In this document: positions 6,536 through 13,181 of the stretch, piece after piece | Numbering within the stretch: the first letter of the stretch is position 1 | Layout: every line of letters starts with the position of its first letter | Translations under genes and position numbers: made by a program | The notes under the pieces: model-generated | Database searches by the model: none | Seen by the model: only the letters and a program-made list of their open reading frames with translations | Told to the model about the DNA's origin: nothing | From: Candidatus Stahliibacteriota bacterium | Lineage (GTDB): Bacteria; Hydrothermota; Tepidihabitantia; SM23-42 | Assembly (NCBI GenBank): GCA_030613445.1 | Contig: JAUWLY010000031.1 | Coordinates: forward strand, 1-14,632 | Reading direction: 5' to 3' | Length of the DNA stretch: 14,632 nucleotides

Positions 6536-7612
6536 ATGTCTAGAATATTACATAAAATCATTACCTTAGAGCCATTAGCACGCAATATGTTCCTTGCAGA
6601 GATATTTGAATCAAATAATAAGGTCAATCGAGTCAGTTTTCTGCTCATCTTGAAGTATGCTGACGAAGAGATAAAGGAAGAATTTTACCAACGAATCGGT
6701 GAAGACGGACGCTACTTCTTTCAGGAAGAGATAGAGAGATTAGAAGCTACGGATAAAGAAGAACTTCATGCTGCTGAGCAAGTTATGTCGCGCATGTTAG
6801 AGAATCTCGAGCAGAAGATAACATTAGGTGAAAAGGACGCTGTGAATTTTAGTAAACAGGTCAAAGAATATCGAAACATTATGAAATCAGGTTTCGTCCA
6901 TTTCTCTCATGTTATTACCGACCAACGACGAGGGATCGAAATCCCTTCTACGCAAAAAGTATATGATACCAATGCCGAGATTACCGATCTGCCCTTTCCG
7001 GATGAATCGATTTTGAAAAAACCCAATATTTTCAAATGTATTAAAGAAAGAAAGAGCCGCAGAAAATATACAGAGGAATCATTAACATTGGCAGATCTCT
7101 CATATTTATTGTGGGCAACACAAGGGATAAGAGAAGTCTCCAAGAACAGGAAAGGAAGTCTGAGAAATGTACCATCCGGAGGAGCGAAACATCCTTTTGA
7201 AACGTACCTTACCATCCGACGGGTTGAAAGCCTCAAGCAAGGCGTATACAGGTACCTTCCTTTTGACCATAAGCTTGTCTATTTATTTGCAGTTGATGAG
7301 ATGGCGGAAAGGTTAACTGAGGCAACATTCAGGCAATCGTTTATAGGAGAATCCGCTGTTATATTTATTTGGAGTGTTATTCCGTACAGATGTGAATGGC
7401 GCTATGCTATTGAAGCCAAGAAAATAATTCTACAGGATTCTGGACATTTATGTCAGAATTTGTATCTTGCCTGTGAATCCATATCATGCGGAACCGTTGC
7501 GATTGGAGCATATCATCAAGAGTTGATGGATGAATTCCTGCAGTTAGATGGAGAAGATGAATTTGTCGTTTATCTTGCTCCTGTTGGGAAGATATCACCT
7601 GAAGAGAAATAG
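6536..7612 (+). CDS. SagB/ThcOx-type flavin oxidoreductase with helical N-terminal domain
   Basis: 358 residues. Residues ~165-352 are a SagB-type nitroreductase domain: IKERKSRRKYTEESLTLADL (169-188), SYLLWATQGI, SLRNVPSGGAKHPFETYL (208-225), EWRYAIEAKK, DSGHLCQNLYLA (301-312) and EFVVYLAPVGK (342-352). Such enzymes bind FMN; in azole peptide clusters they oxidise azolines to azoles. No YcaO cyclodehydratase or precursor peptide is present here, so that substrate is not supported. Residues ~36-95 are charged and helical (LKYADEEIKEEFYQRIG, then FFQEEIERLE, then EELHAAEQVMSRMLENLEQK). By eye they resemble the FliG C-terminal / MgtE N-domain helical fold, an odd fusion. GAGGGAG lies 7 bases before ATG 6536. 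The gene follows the GNAT gene by 53 bases and may share its transcript. A different idea is a generic nitroreductase. Confidence 0.88.
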   Translation: MSRILHKIITLEPLARNMFLAEIFESNNKVNRVSFLLILKYADEEIKEEFYQRIGEDGRYFFQEEIERLEATDKEELHAAEQVMSRMLENLEQKITLGEKDAVNFSKQVKEYRNIMKSGFVHFSHVITDQRRGIEIPSTQKVYDTNAEITDLPFPDESILKKPNIFKCIKERKSRRKYTEESLTLADLSYLLWATQGIREVSKNRKGSLRNVPSGGAKHPFETYLTIRRVESLKQGVYRYLPFDHKLVYLFAVDEMAERLTEATFRQSFIGESAVIFIWSVIPYRCEWRYAIEAKKIILQDSGHLCQNLYLACESISCGTVAIGAYHQELMDEFLQLDGEDEFVVYLAPVGKISPEEK

Positions 7613-7619
7613 CGTTACC

Positions 7620-7640
7620 GACTCGCAGTCCGTCGTGCTA
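7620..7640. repeat. Small hairpin with repeated flank AGTCCGTCGTGCTA
   Basis: GACT-CGC-AGTC (7620-7630) forms a short stem 8 bases past the SagB stop. The 14 bases at 7627-7640 match 5189-5202 exactly. It lies between two converging genes. Confidence 0.5.
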
Positions 7641-7643
7641 GAG

Positions 7644-7670
7644 ACCAACTGGATTTCGTATCCGCTTGGT
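7644..7670. repeat. Dispersed hairpin element, copy 2
   Basis: Outer arms ACCAA (7644-7648) and TTGGT (7666-7670) pair, followed by a C/C mismatch, inner stem TGGAT/ATCCG and loop TTCGT. The core 7649-7665 is identical to 2188-2204, while the outer arms differ from that copy in a way that keeps pairing. It sits 7 bases past the Shedu stop and 31 bases past the SagB stop, so it could end or protect both transcripts; no T-run follows. Confidence 0.72.
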
Positions 7671-7677
7671 GTACGAA

Positions 7678-8856
7678 TTACTTAAGGCTTTTTTCAGTAT
7701 ACATACTAATTATTTTCTCACCACGCTTATAGAGATCTGTATAGGTTAATACCTCAATACCATGCAATGAATAGTTGAGTTTCCTAAATGCTTCCCTTTC
7801 CTTATCACTCCACGCAGTTGAAGTGCCGATTAGAATAAACGAACGAGGTTTGATAGTGTGTATACTCGATCTATACATTGTGCCATAAACTTGATTTATG
7901 CGTTCTTTCAATTGCAGCTGATTCAATTCCATTTCTGTAATGTAGTTAACCACTTGCCCTATTGCCTGGTTTGTCTCTGGCGACCACATAAAAGAACCAA
8001 CATGAGAAGAATCTTTTTTTATAACATCAAAGGAATCTTTTTTGATTTCAAGTATGTCCAAGAACCCATCTAGAGTTGGGAATAAGAAATCCGGAATGCT
8101 GTCAAAACCTATTTTAACTCTATCAATAGGTTCATGATAGTATATACCAAATAGCCATGCGTTATTGTATATCCATTTTTGCCATGAGTTTTTTCCTTTT
8201 GTCTCAGGAAATTTCTTACCCAACCTTCTCTCAAATTCTTGTAATTTTTCAGTATAATAACTAATGTTTGACTGCCTTTGTAGCTCTACTAAACCTTCGA
8301 TTTTCCTCGTAATTCCTCTCCGCAATTGTCGTTTTTCCTCTCTTGTTTCACGCAACATTTGAGTGGTTTCTTCAAGAAGAATCTTTTTGTTTTTTATTTT
8401 TGATGATAAATTTCGCAAAACTGTGCGTAAATTACTCTCAACTTTGTGGGTCTCTCGTGTTGTTAGTTCTCCCTTTTTGACTGCAAATTGACGAGGAAAA
8501 ATTTTCCCTAAGAAGGTTTGGGCAACCTCAAAACCAGTACTTCTATAAAAAGTGAAGAATATATCCTGTCCGTGTTTAATGTACATATCGTAGTCAATGT
8601 AATAGTCCAAACCATCCTTTCTACTCTTACGGCTGGTGAATACAATTTTACTATTAGAATTAGCCTTTTTTATCATTGCGATTAAGTGTTTCATGCCCCT
8701 AACAGCTCTGCCACTTCGTAGGGAATCTATAGCTGTTCCGCTTCTTGATTTCACTCGAGATAATCTGCGAAACAATTCAGAAGTTAAATATATCTTCACT
8801 CCACTTAATTTTCCATAGCTCCTGTTTTTTATGGTAATTTTTTGAAGAGTCATCAT
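7678..8856 (-). CDS. sduA: Shedu anti-phage nuclease SduA (DUF4263)
   Basis: 392 residues. The C-terminal half (about 222-385) is the Shedu DUF4263 domain: SWQKWIYNNAWLFG (224-237), then IPDFLFPTLDGFLDILEIKK (254-273), which gives the PD-(D/E)xK active site D256, E270 and K272, and NQAIGQVVNY (296-305) with the conserved Gln. Shedu is a single-gene defence whose nuclease domain acts on DNA. Residues ~135-215 are charged helix, probably coiled coil (KNKKILLEETTQMLRETREE and neighbours). Residues 1-130 form an N-terminal domain, variable in this family, that I cannot name. AGGAG lies 4 bases before ATG 8856 and 7 before ATG 8853; either may be used. It is the last gene of the defence operon, 26 bases after the MfnB-like gene, and ends at the convergent hairpin 7644-7670. 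Confidence 0.9.
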   Translation of the reverse strand: MMTLQKITIKNRSYGKLSGVKIYLTSELFRRLSRVKSRSGTAIDSLRSGRAVRGMKHLIAMIKKANSNSKIVFTSRKSRKDGLDYYIDYDMYIKHGQDIFFTFYRSTGFEVAQTFLGKIFPRQFAVKKGELTTRETHKVESNLRTVLRNLSSKIKNKKILLEETTQMLRETREEKRQLRRGITRKIEGLVELQRQSNISYYTEKLQEFERRLGKKFPETKGKNSWQKWIYNNAWLFGIYYHEPIDRVKIGFDSIPDFLFPTLDGFLDILEIKKDSFDVIKKDSSHVGSFMWSPETNQAIGQVVNYITEMELNQLQLKERINQVYGTMYRSSIHTIKPRSFILIGTSTAWSDKEREAFRKLNYSLHGIEVLTYTDLYKRGEKIISMYTEKSLK

Positions 8857-8882
8857 TGATCTCCTGTTGAATAATTATAGAA

Positions 8883-9614
8883 TCAAGGAATCGTGGCAAC
8901 AAGTTGAGCTACGATTTTAGCCCTCACTTCACCAAAGCGACCCTGACCTCTTACGTCACAGGCTGCTCCACGAATGCAAATCACATCAACGCTTGTTTTC
9001 CAAAGTCCAGGTAACTCCTTCAGTGTAATAGAACCAGCGATCCAAGCTTCCTTTTTTATTTTATGACAAGCAACACTGAAATTCCTAATATCTCTCTGCG
9101 TACAGTAGTCTAGCAAACCAGCATCCATGGATTTATTATAAGTGTCAACAAGAAGTCCATCGGCTTCTATTTTTTTGATTAATTTCGGACCTTCTTTGAA
9201 GGGATCGAGAAAACGTCGCATATCGTTATCAATAAAAACTGCAGGTATTATTTCTTTCTTAGAAAAGAACTTTTTCACAGTACGAACTACAGATTGCCCT
9301 TGATAAACAGCGGCTTTGTAAGGTAACTCTGCTAACCCACATTTAATTATATCTGCACCTGAAGCAGCTACACCTAGAGCTGCCTGGCAGGCAGAAGCAC
9401 GATCGAACTGTTTCTCGCCAATGTTTGTTGACACTAGAACTTTTTTGTAGCCTGCTTTATCCAGACTATTTCGGACTCTTTGAATGTTTAACGGGTATGG
9501 TGTTCCGAGCGCAGAGACTGGATACTCAACATCAGCAATATGTGCACCACCTTTAGCAACCTCAATTGCCTCTTTAGAACCACGTACGCTTATCAATAAT
9601 CTTTGCTTACTCAT
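8883..9614 (-). CDS. MfnB-like (DUF556) TIM-barrel protein within defence operon
   Basis: 243 residues along the whole length of the (5-formylfuran-3-yl)methyl phosphate synthase family. MfnB condenses two glyceraldehyde-3-phosphates on the way to methanofuran. Matches are LLISVRGSKEAIEVAKGGAHIADVEYP (6-32), ALGVAASGADIIKCGL (79-94), DGLLVDTYNK (152-161) and DVICIRGAACD (210-220). Lys91, Asp157 and Lys161 are kept. However, the signature DVK(N/D)P reads DVEYP, so the Lys at position 30 is Glu; known MfnB activity is doubtful. ATG 9614 is chosen for its GGAGGAG 7 bases upstream; ATG 9632 is in frame but weaker. It lies 23 bases after the E2-like gene and 26 before Shedu, so it belongs to the defence transcript. 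No other methanofuran genes are present. It might be a passenger enzyme, a nucleotide- or aldehyde-related defence factor, or a regulator; the sequence does not decide. Confidence 0.82.
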   Translation of the reverse strand: MSKQRLLISVRGSKEAIEVAKGGAHIADVEYPVSALGTPYPLNIQRVRNSLDKAGYKKVLVSTNIGEKQFDRASACQAALGVAASGADIIKCGLAELPYKAAVYQGQSVVRTVKKFFSKKEIIPAVFIDNDMRRFLDPFKEGPKLIKKIEADGLLVDTYNKSMDAGLLDYCTQRDIRNFSVACHKIKKEAWIAGSITLKELPGLWKTSVDVICIRGAACDVRGQGRFGEVRAKIVAQLVATIP

Positions 9615-9637
9615 CTTTAGCTCCTCCTTCATCTTTC

Positions 9638-10069
9638 CTACGCCTTAGGATGGACCCCACGACCAAACCACTTGCCGATTACATGCCATATTTCATAGTA
9701 AAACAGCCAAAGTGAAGTCCATGGCACAATCGTTTCTGCTATTATTTTTCTTGCGGACCACTCGTTGCTTTCAGGCCAGTAGACACATGGTTCGTTAATT
9801 GCATAAGTATGAGGTATCTTTGTTTCACCATTTCGCAACTCCAAAGATGGTGATAATACAAATACTCTGGGGTAATATCCAATTTTATATTCAATTTTTA
9901 TTTTGTAGGAAAGCGAGAGTGTGGTAGGCTGTAAACAGCCAATCCAATAGGCTTTGTTTCTTGACCTGTGACATTCAAAACTCGGAAAGAAGGTCTTCAT
10001 ATTCAGAATCTGTGCATCAATCGGAAATGGTCGTTCTTTCGGATTATAATTTCTATACTTCCGTGCCAT
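9638..10069 (-). CDS. E2-like (ubiquitin-conjugating fold) protein of short type II CBASS
   Basis: 143 residues. The core reads YPRVFVLSPSLEL (66-78), then IPHTYAINEPCVYWPESNEW (85-104). H87 and C95 fit the HxY...C pattern of prokaryotic E2-like proteins, with Cys as catalytic candidate. A Trp-rich end follows (IVPWTSLWLFYYEIWHVIGKWFGRGVHP, 114-141), usual for this family. In E2-only type II CBASS such a protein links to the C-terminus of the cyclase and boosts its activity; no E1 or deubiquitinase gene is present here, as expected for that subtype. ATG 10069 lies inside the 3' end of the cyclase gene (17-base overlap), with GGAG 11 bases upstream, so translation is probably coupled. Assignment rests on motif and context and is fairly sure. 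Confidence 0.8.
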   Translation of the reverse strand: MARKYRNYNPKERPFPIDAQILNMKTFFPSFECHRSRNKAYWIGCLQPTTLSLSYKIKIEYKIGYYPRVFVLSPSLELRNGETKIPHTYAINEPCVYWPESNEWSARKIIAETIVPWTSLWLFYYEIWHVIGKWFGRGVHPKA

Positions 10070-11237
10070 AAAAAGTATTTCTCCGCACAGGAATAGTCTT
10101 AGCAGAGCTGCTGGTCGTCAAAATTCCCGCATTTTTGATTATATTCAAATTACCTTTAGCTCGATTGTTACCTATGCTTTGAATATATTCAGCAATAATT
10201 CTTCTAACCACATCCTTACCAAAGAAGGAATAAAGTTCATTGGAGATATTAGGCAAACCGCTTAAATGAAGCAGATTAATCCAATGCTCATTGAATTGCC
10301 TTACTTTCATACAAAAATTGCTATACAAATCAGGATTATTATGCCATTTCTCACTCAGATTTTCTTTTGCATTTGTTGGATTTAGAACATATATTATCTC
10401 ATTTGTTTGACTAATTTCGGCAACAATACCATTGAGGATAGCGGTCAGACAATCAGTGATTGTAGATTCTCCGCTATATTTCTTAGCAGCTAATGTGGTA
10501 AGAATGATTGAAGGGATATCATCTCTCTTTTCAAACGCAATATCACGCCAACGTTTAAGGAGCTGGACGGTAAGTTTCAGAGGTGACTTATTATATACAT
10601 GTTCTGGTTTTGGCATTGGCGTAATCCCTTCTGCAGCTTCTTTTTCGTATCTATACAACTTTGTTCTGCTTTCAAACCAGTCAGCATAGCCTATAGGATT
10701 ACTGGCAGTCCAATTCCACCTATTGTTTACTTTATCATATTTGTTTGGAACCCAAACACATGTTCCACCATCATCGGTATCAGGACAAGCAGGTAAAATG
10801 TCAAGATGAAAATCCCTGGCATATTTAAGGCGGACACACCGTTTCTTTAGGGGTACTAATAATTTTTTATATGTATTATTGCTTGCAATTCTATCGTATA
10901 CCACTTTAATAAAGGCATAAGGATCGCTTTGTTTCACATCTACGATAGTCAATTCGCAGACCAAGTCCAAATCAAATTCCTCTCGACCCTCTGGTTTAAC
11001 CGTAGTACCGATTTTTAGAGAACCTTGTGGATATATACGAGGATTGTACACATGAAGAGAACTATCTTCTTTGGCTAACCAATCACCGATTGCATTATAA
11101 CGTTCTTCTGCTAACCTGTATTGCGAGTCACTTAGTTGAAGTTTCTCACAAATTCGATAGAGAAGCTCGTCAAGCAGTTGACTTGCTGCAATTGAGTAGT
11201 CGGCACTCATAGATTTATCTAACATTGTTGTGCTCAT
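10053..11237 (-). CDS. CBASS CD-NTase (cyclic oligonucleotide synthase)
   Basis: 394 residues with a cGAS/DncV-like nucleotidyltransferase core. YPQGSLKIGTTVKP (69-82) holds the Gly72-Ser73 motif; EFDLDLVCEL (87-96) gives D89 and D91; FHLDILPACPD (143-153) gives the third metal ligand D146. All three acidic residues are present, so the enzyme should be active. After infection it would make a cyclic di- or trinucleotide from NTPs. The clade is not certain; the SAVED effector and E2 partner would fit a CdnG- or CdnD-like enzyme. A perfect AAGGAGGT lies 5 bases before ATG 11237. It follows the effector gene by 20 bases and overlaps the E2-like gene by 17. The C-terminus reads NTFYG-TEV, so a Gly that could serve as a conjugation site is followed by three more residues. 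Confidence 0.92.
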   Translation of the reverse strand: MSTTMLDKSMSADYSIAASQLLDELLYRICEKLQLSDSQYRLAEERYNAIGDWLAKEDSSLHVYNPRIYPQGSLKIGTTVKPEGREEFDLDLVCELTIVDVKQSDPYAFIKVVYDRIASNNTYKKLLVPLKKRCVRLKYARDFHLDILPACPDTDDGGTCVWVPNKYDKVNNRWNWTASNPIGYADWFESRTKLYRYEKEAAEGITPMPKPEHVYNKSPLKLTVQLLKRWRDIAFEKRDDIPSIILTTLAAKKYSGESTITDCLTAILNGIVAEISQTNEIIYVLNPTNAKENLSEKWHNNPDLYSNFCMKVRQFNEHWINLLHLSGLPNISNELYSFFGKDVVRRIIAEYIQSIGNNRAKGNLNIIKNAGILTTSSSAKTIPVRRNTFYGTEV

Positions 11238-11257
11238 ACAGGACCTCCTTTAATCTA

Positions 11258-12367
11258 TTATTTCAACGTCAGCACACATCTGTGCTTCGGCTGGGCTTTT
11301 GTGTTGTACTGATATAAATATAATGGTGGATTCATTTTTGGATTGATCTGCCTACCAATATTTACAGCACCAGAACAAGGCCCAGAATAAAATAAATGAA
11401 TACCTAAACAATCTGGCACGTACTTTCTGATTACACTTAAAGCATCTCTGAAGCTCACTCCTAGATTATTAACTTGACCGGGATGTTTGATTCTATTGAC
11501 TGCAGGACTCTTAATATAGAGATGGATATTAGCACATGCCGTTGGGATAATTTTATTAGTTAAGTGTTCAGCGACATCGGCGCTTATTGAGACACGAATT
11601 ATTACGGGCTTTGATTTTGTTATCGTTCTCTTTGGCAATCCTTTAACAAACAGCTTATCATTTCTGCTTAGCTTTGTTCCAGCCGACCAGCTCCATGACA
11701 TAGCATCTCTCTGATATTCATGTATGCGAACCCTATAACGATCATTAATAAGATAACCTAGGTGAATAGCCAATGGAATATGTGTTAAACTGAAAATTGC
11801 AAATCGTGTGTGTCTCGAGGGTAGTCGCGATATAGCTTTTTTCCAAATAGCTTCCTGATGTTGCTTCGTCTTCTTCCATCCTATTACTGCAGGATTAACA
11901 CAAAATTCTACGGGATTATTGTATGGTAGATCTGGTTTCAGACTTTGCAGAACTAGCGTTCTATCAATAGTCTTTTGATATTGTTGGATGAGAACAACCC
12001 ATTTAATTGGACAGATCTTCACTTTTCTGAAATGAGGATTATCTTTAACTAACCTTTCGTGTTCTTCTTTCATCTGTTGCAATACTTCAATTGTATAGGT
12101 ATTGCGTTGTCCATCCACTATCTTATGATCTCTCTCACATAGAAGTATCGCATTCTCATATGAATCACGAGCATTTTCGTCGATATTCAATATTTCTCCA
12201 CGTGGACCTTTTTTGCTTTTAGCGATAATATGTGCCATTTCTCCCGTAATAACTGCTGGATCTAATTTTGTTTTGTCAACAATCAACTCTACACCGCAAT
12301 TGGGAAAGGAACATCTTCCAGCAGCCCGCCCCCAAAGTATTTTCTGATCCTTAATTGATAATCCCAT
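11258..12367 (-). CDS. cap5: HNH-SAVED CBASS effector Cap5
   Basis: 369 residues from ATG 12367. The N-terminal HNH nuclease has CSFPNC (19-24), EMAHIIAKSKKGPRG (43-57), then YENAILLCERDHKIVD (71-86), giving H46, N72 and H81 as catalytic and metal residues, with Cys at 19, 24 and 77 as possible zinc ligands. Residues ~150-369 form a SAVED domain, the CRISPR-CARF-like sensor of cyclic oligonucleotides: AIFSLTHIPLAIHLGYLIND, later CLGIHLFYSGPCSGAVNIGRQINPK. Ligand binding is expected to trigger multimerisation and indiscriminate DNA cutting, killing the infected cell. ATG 12367 has GGGAGAAGGA just upstream; an in-frame TTG at 12391 would add 8 poorly conserved residues. It is the first gene of the operon, 20 bases ahead of the cyclase. 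Confidence 0.92.
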   Translation of the reverse strand: MGLSIKDQKILWGRAAGRCSFPNCGVELIVDKTKLDPAVITGEMAHIIAKSKKGPRGEILNIDENARDSYENAILLCERDHKIVDGQRNTYTIEVLQQMKEEHERLVKDNPHFRKVKICPIKWVVLIQQYQKTIDRTLVLQSLKPDLPYNNPVEFCVNPAVIGWKKTKQHQEAIWKKAISRLPSRHTRFAIFSLTHIPLAIHLGYLINDRYRVRIHEYQRDAMSWSWSAGTKLSRNDKLFVKGLPKRTITKSKPVIIRVSISADVAEHLTNKIIPTACANIHLYIKSPAVNRIKHPGQVNNLGVSFRDALSVIRKYVPDCLGIHLFYSGPCSGAVNIGRQINPKMNPPLYLYQYNTKAQPKHRCVLTLK

Positions 12368-12441
12368 TTTTCCTTCTCCCGATTCTTCCAACAGAGATTC
12401 TTCGAAAAATGTAGCATAAATTTAATATGCTCAACCTGTCA

Positions 12442-12474
12442 CTATAAAAATGACATTTTGCTATTTTCCATCAT
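12442..12474 (-). CDS. Possible 10-residue leader peptide upstream of cap5
   Basis: ATG ATG at 12474/12471 directly follows AAAGGAGGT and opens a frame encoding MMENSKMSFL before TAG. The second ATG has a workable 4-base spacing to GGAGG. The stop is 75 bases before cap5 ATG. The ribosome site is among the strongest in the window, but the peptide is too short to judge by content. Confidence 0.22.
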   Translation of the reverse strand: MMENSKMSFL

Positions 12475-12739
12475 ACCTCCTTTCAACCTCAGTAGGCATC
12501 GTAACGTAGAGACACAAAATGACCCACGGTCTACGAGATTGAGAAATATTATTCTCTTATTAAAGTCGGTTACCGTGAATACAGTGTTTCAACTGGACAC
12601 GTGCGTTTTTACCGAAATACGCTTAGAGATACTTTAAACTTCGAGTGATCCAAAAGTACAAAGACAGAGCTAACCCTCCAAATACTTCTGACTAACCATC
12701 ACTTCTCATGTTTCAGAAATACCTCCTTTATTACCCAGA

Positions 12740-12761
12740 ACGTCAAGTCTGTATTTGACGT
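12740..12761. other. Perfect 7-bp inverted repeat in defence leader
   Basis: ACGTCAA (12740-12746) and TTGACGT (12755-12761) pair around an 8-base loop. On the minus strand it would form in the leader RNA 9 bases ahead of an SD-like AAAGGAGGT. It could also be an operator site. Confidence 0.4.
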
Positions 12762-12825
12762 ATAGCCACATCGCATACACCAATGCAACGGTATCGACTT
12801 TATTATCTTTTCTCTCACTATCATA

Positions 12826-12853
12826 ATTATATACAAATATCATATGTTGTCAA
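12826..12853 (-). promoter_or_regulatory. Consensus sigma-70 promoter for the defence operon
   Basis: Minus-strand TTGACA (12853-12848), 16-base spacer and TATAAT (12831-12826) give a full consensus match. The region is AT-rich. The only downstream minus-strand genes are cap5 and the operon behind it. A perfect GAGAAT/ATTCTC hairpin lies just upstream at 12891-12907. Confidence 0.6.
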
Positions 12854-13181
12854 GAGTAAATAGTGCCTATCTGCTCCAGTGACGCTAGATGAGAATTACG
12901 GATTCTCTTAATGCTCCACTCCTGGTCTCTGCAGAGCTTAGATTCTGGTGTTAATCTATTCCTAAAATTGCACCACCGATGTAAAGAAGGGAACTTTTGG
13001 CATCTGTAGCTTAATTGAGTTAATCAATGATATTTGACTCCATCGCTTGTTGCGATGTACACATTCGCTTTCGGTCATCGTGCCAACCAAAAGGCTTTAT
13101 GTAATCCCGTCGACGTAGAAGAAAGACCAAGCGGATTAGTATACCGTTACTTATGATACAATGGATGGTAAGTCCGTCGGT
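12854..13181. other. Non-coding gap between defence operon and LVIVD gene
   Basis: No convincing frame on either strand. It holds two perfect 6-bp hairpins, GAGAAT-TACGG-ATTCTC (12891-12907) and CATCGC-TTGTT-GCGATG (13041-13057), and an ATTGA/TCAAT stem (13015-13029). The 15-base repeat CAAGCGGATTAGTAT lies at 13128-13142 and AGTCCGTCG at 13171-13179. There is no mobile-element end or tRNA. Confidence 0.5.
13128..13142. repeat. 15-base dispersed repeat, copy 2
   Basis: This is an exact copy of 3574-3588. Here it sits in ACCAAGCGGATTAGTATACCGTT, an imperfect hairpin resembling the reverse complement of the element at 7644-7670. It lies 40 bases past the stop of the LVIVD gene. Confidence 0.5.

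Larger units (their letters stand above)
12368..12819 (-). other. Long leader of the defence operon with hairpins and strong SD sites
   Basis: If transcription begins at the promoter 12826-12853, about 450 bases precede cap5. On the minus strand this leader holds a perfect 7-bp stem ACGTCAA/TTGACGT (12761-12740), an SD-like AAAGGAGGT (12730-12722) followed only by a 5-codon frame, and a second AAAGGAGGT (12483-12475) directly before ATGATGG. It also holds the near-palindrome AGCATA/TATGCT (12413-12431). No long frame exists on either strand. A promoter closer to cap5 cannot be excluded. Confidence 0.4.

Noticed and set aside
6536..6830. A flagellar motor gene
   Set aside because: The FliG-like helices are the N-terminal part of the oxidoreductase frame; no flagellar genes are nearby.
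6907..7236. 109-codon minus-strand frame
   Set aside because: It lies antisense to the conserved SagB domain, with no ribosome site or family match.
6536..7612. An azole-modified peptide (TOMM) gene cluster
   Set aside because: No YcaO cyclodehydratase, partner or precursor peptide lies near the SagB-type gene.
7644..7670. Classical intrinsic terminator
   Set aside because: The stem is convincing but no run of T follows on either strand, so it is listed as a dispersed hairpin element instead.
8883..9614. Evidence for methanofuran synthesis in this organism
   Set aside because: Only one homologue is present, with a changed signature lysine, inside a defence operon; no other pathway gene is seen.
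11258..12367. HNH protein as a homing or McrA-type restriction enzyme
   Set aside because: The C-terminal SAVED domain and the adjacent CD-NTase identify a CBASS effector.
12722..12730. Strong SD-like AAAGGAGGT as the start of a hidden gene
   Set aside because: All three minus-strand frames behind it close within a few codons.
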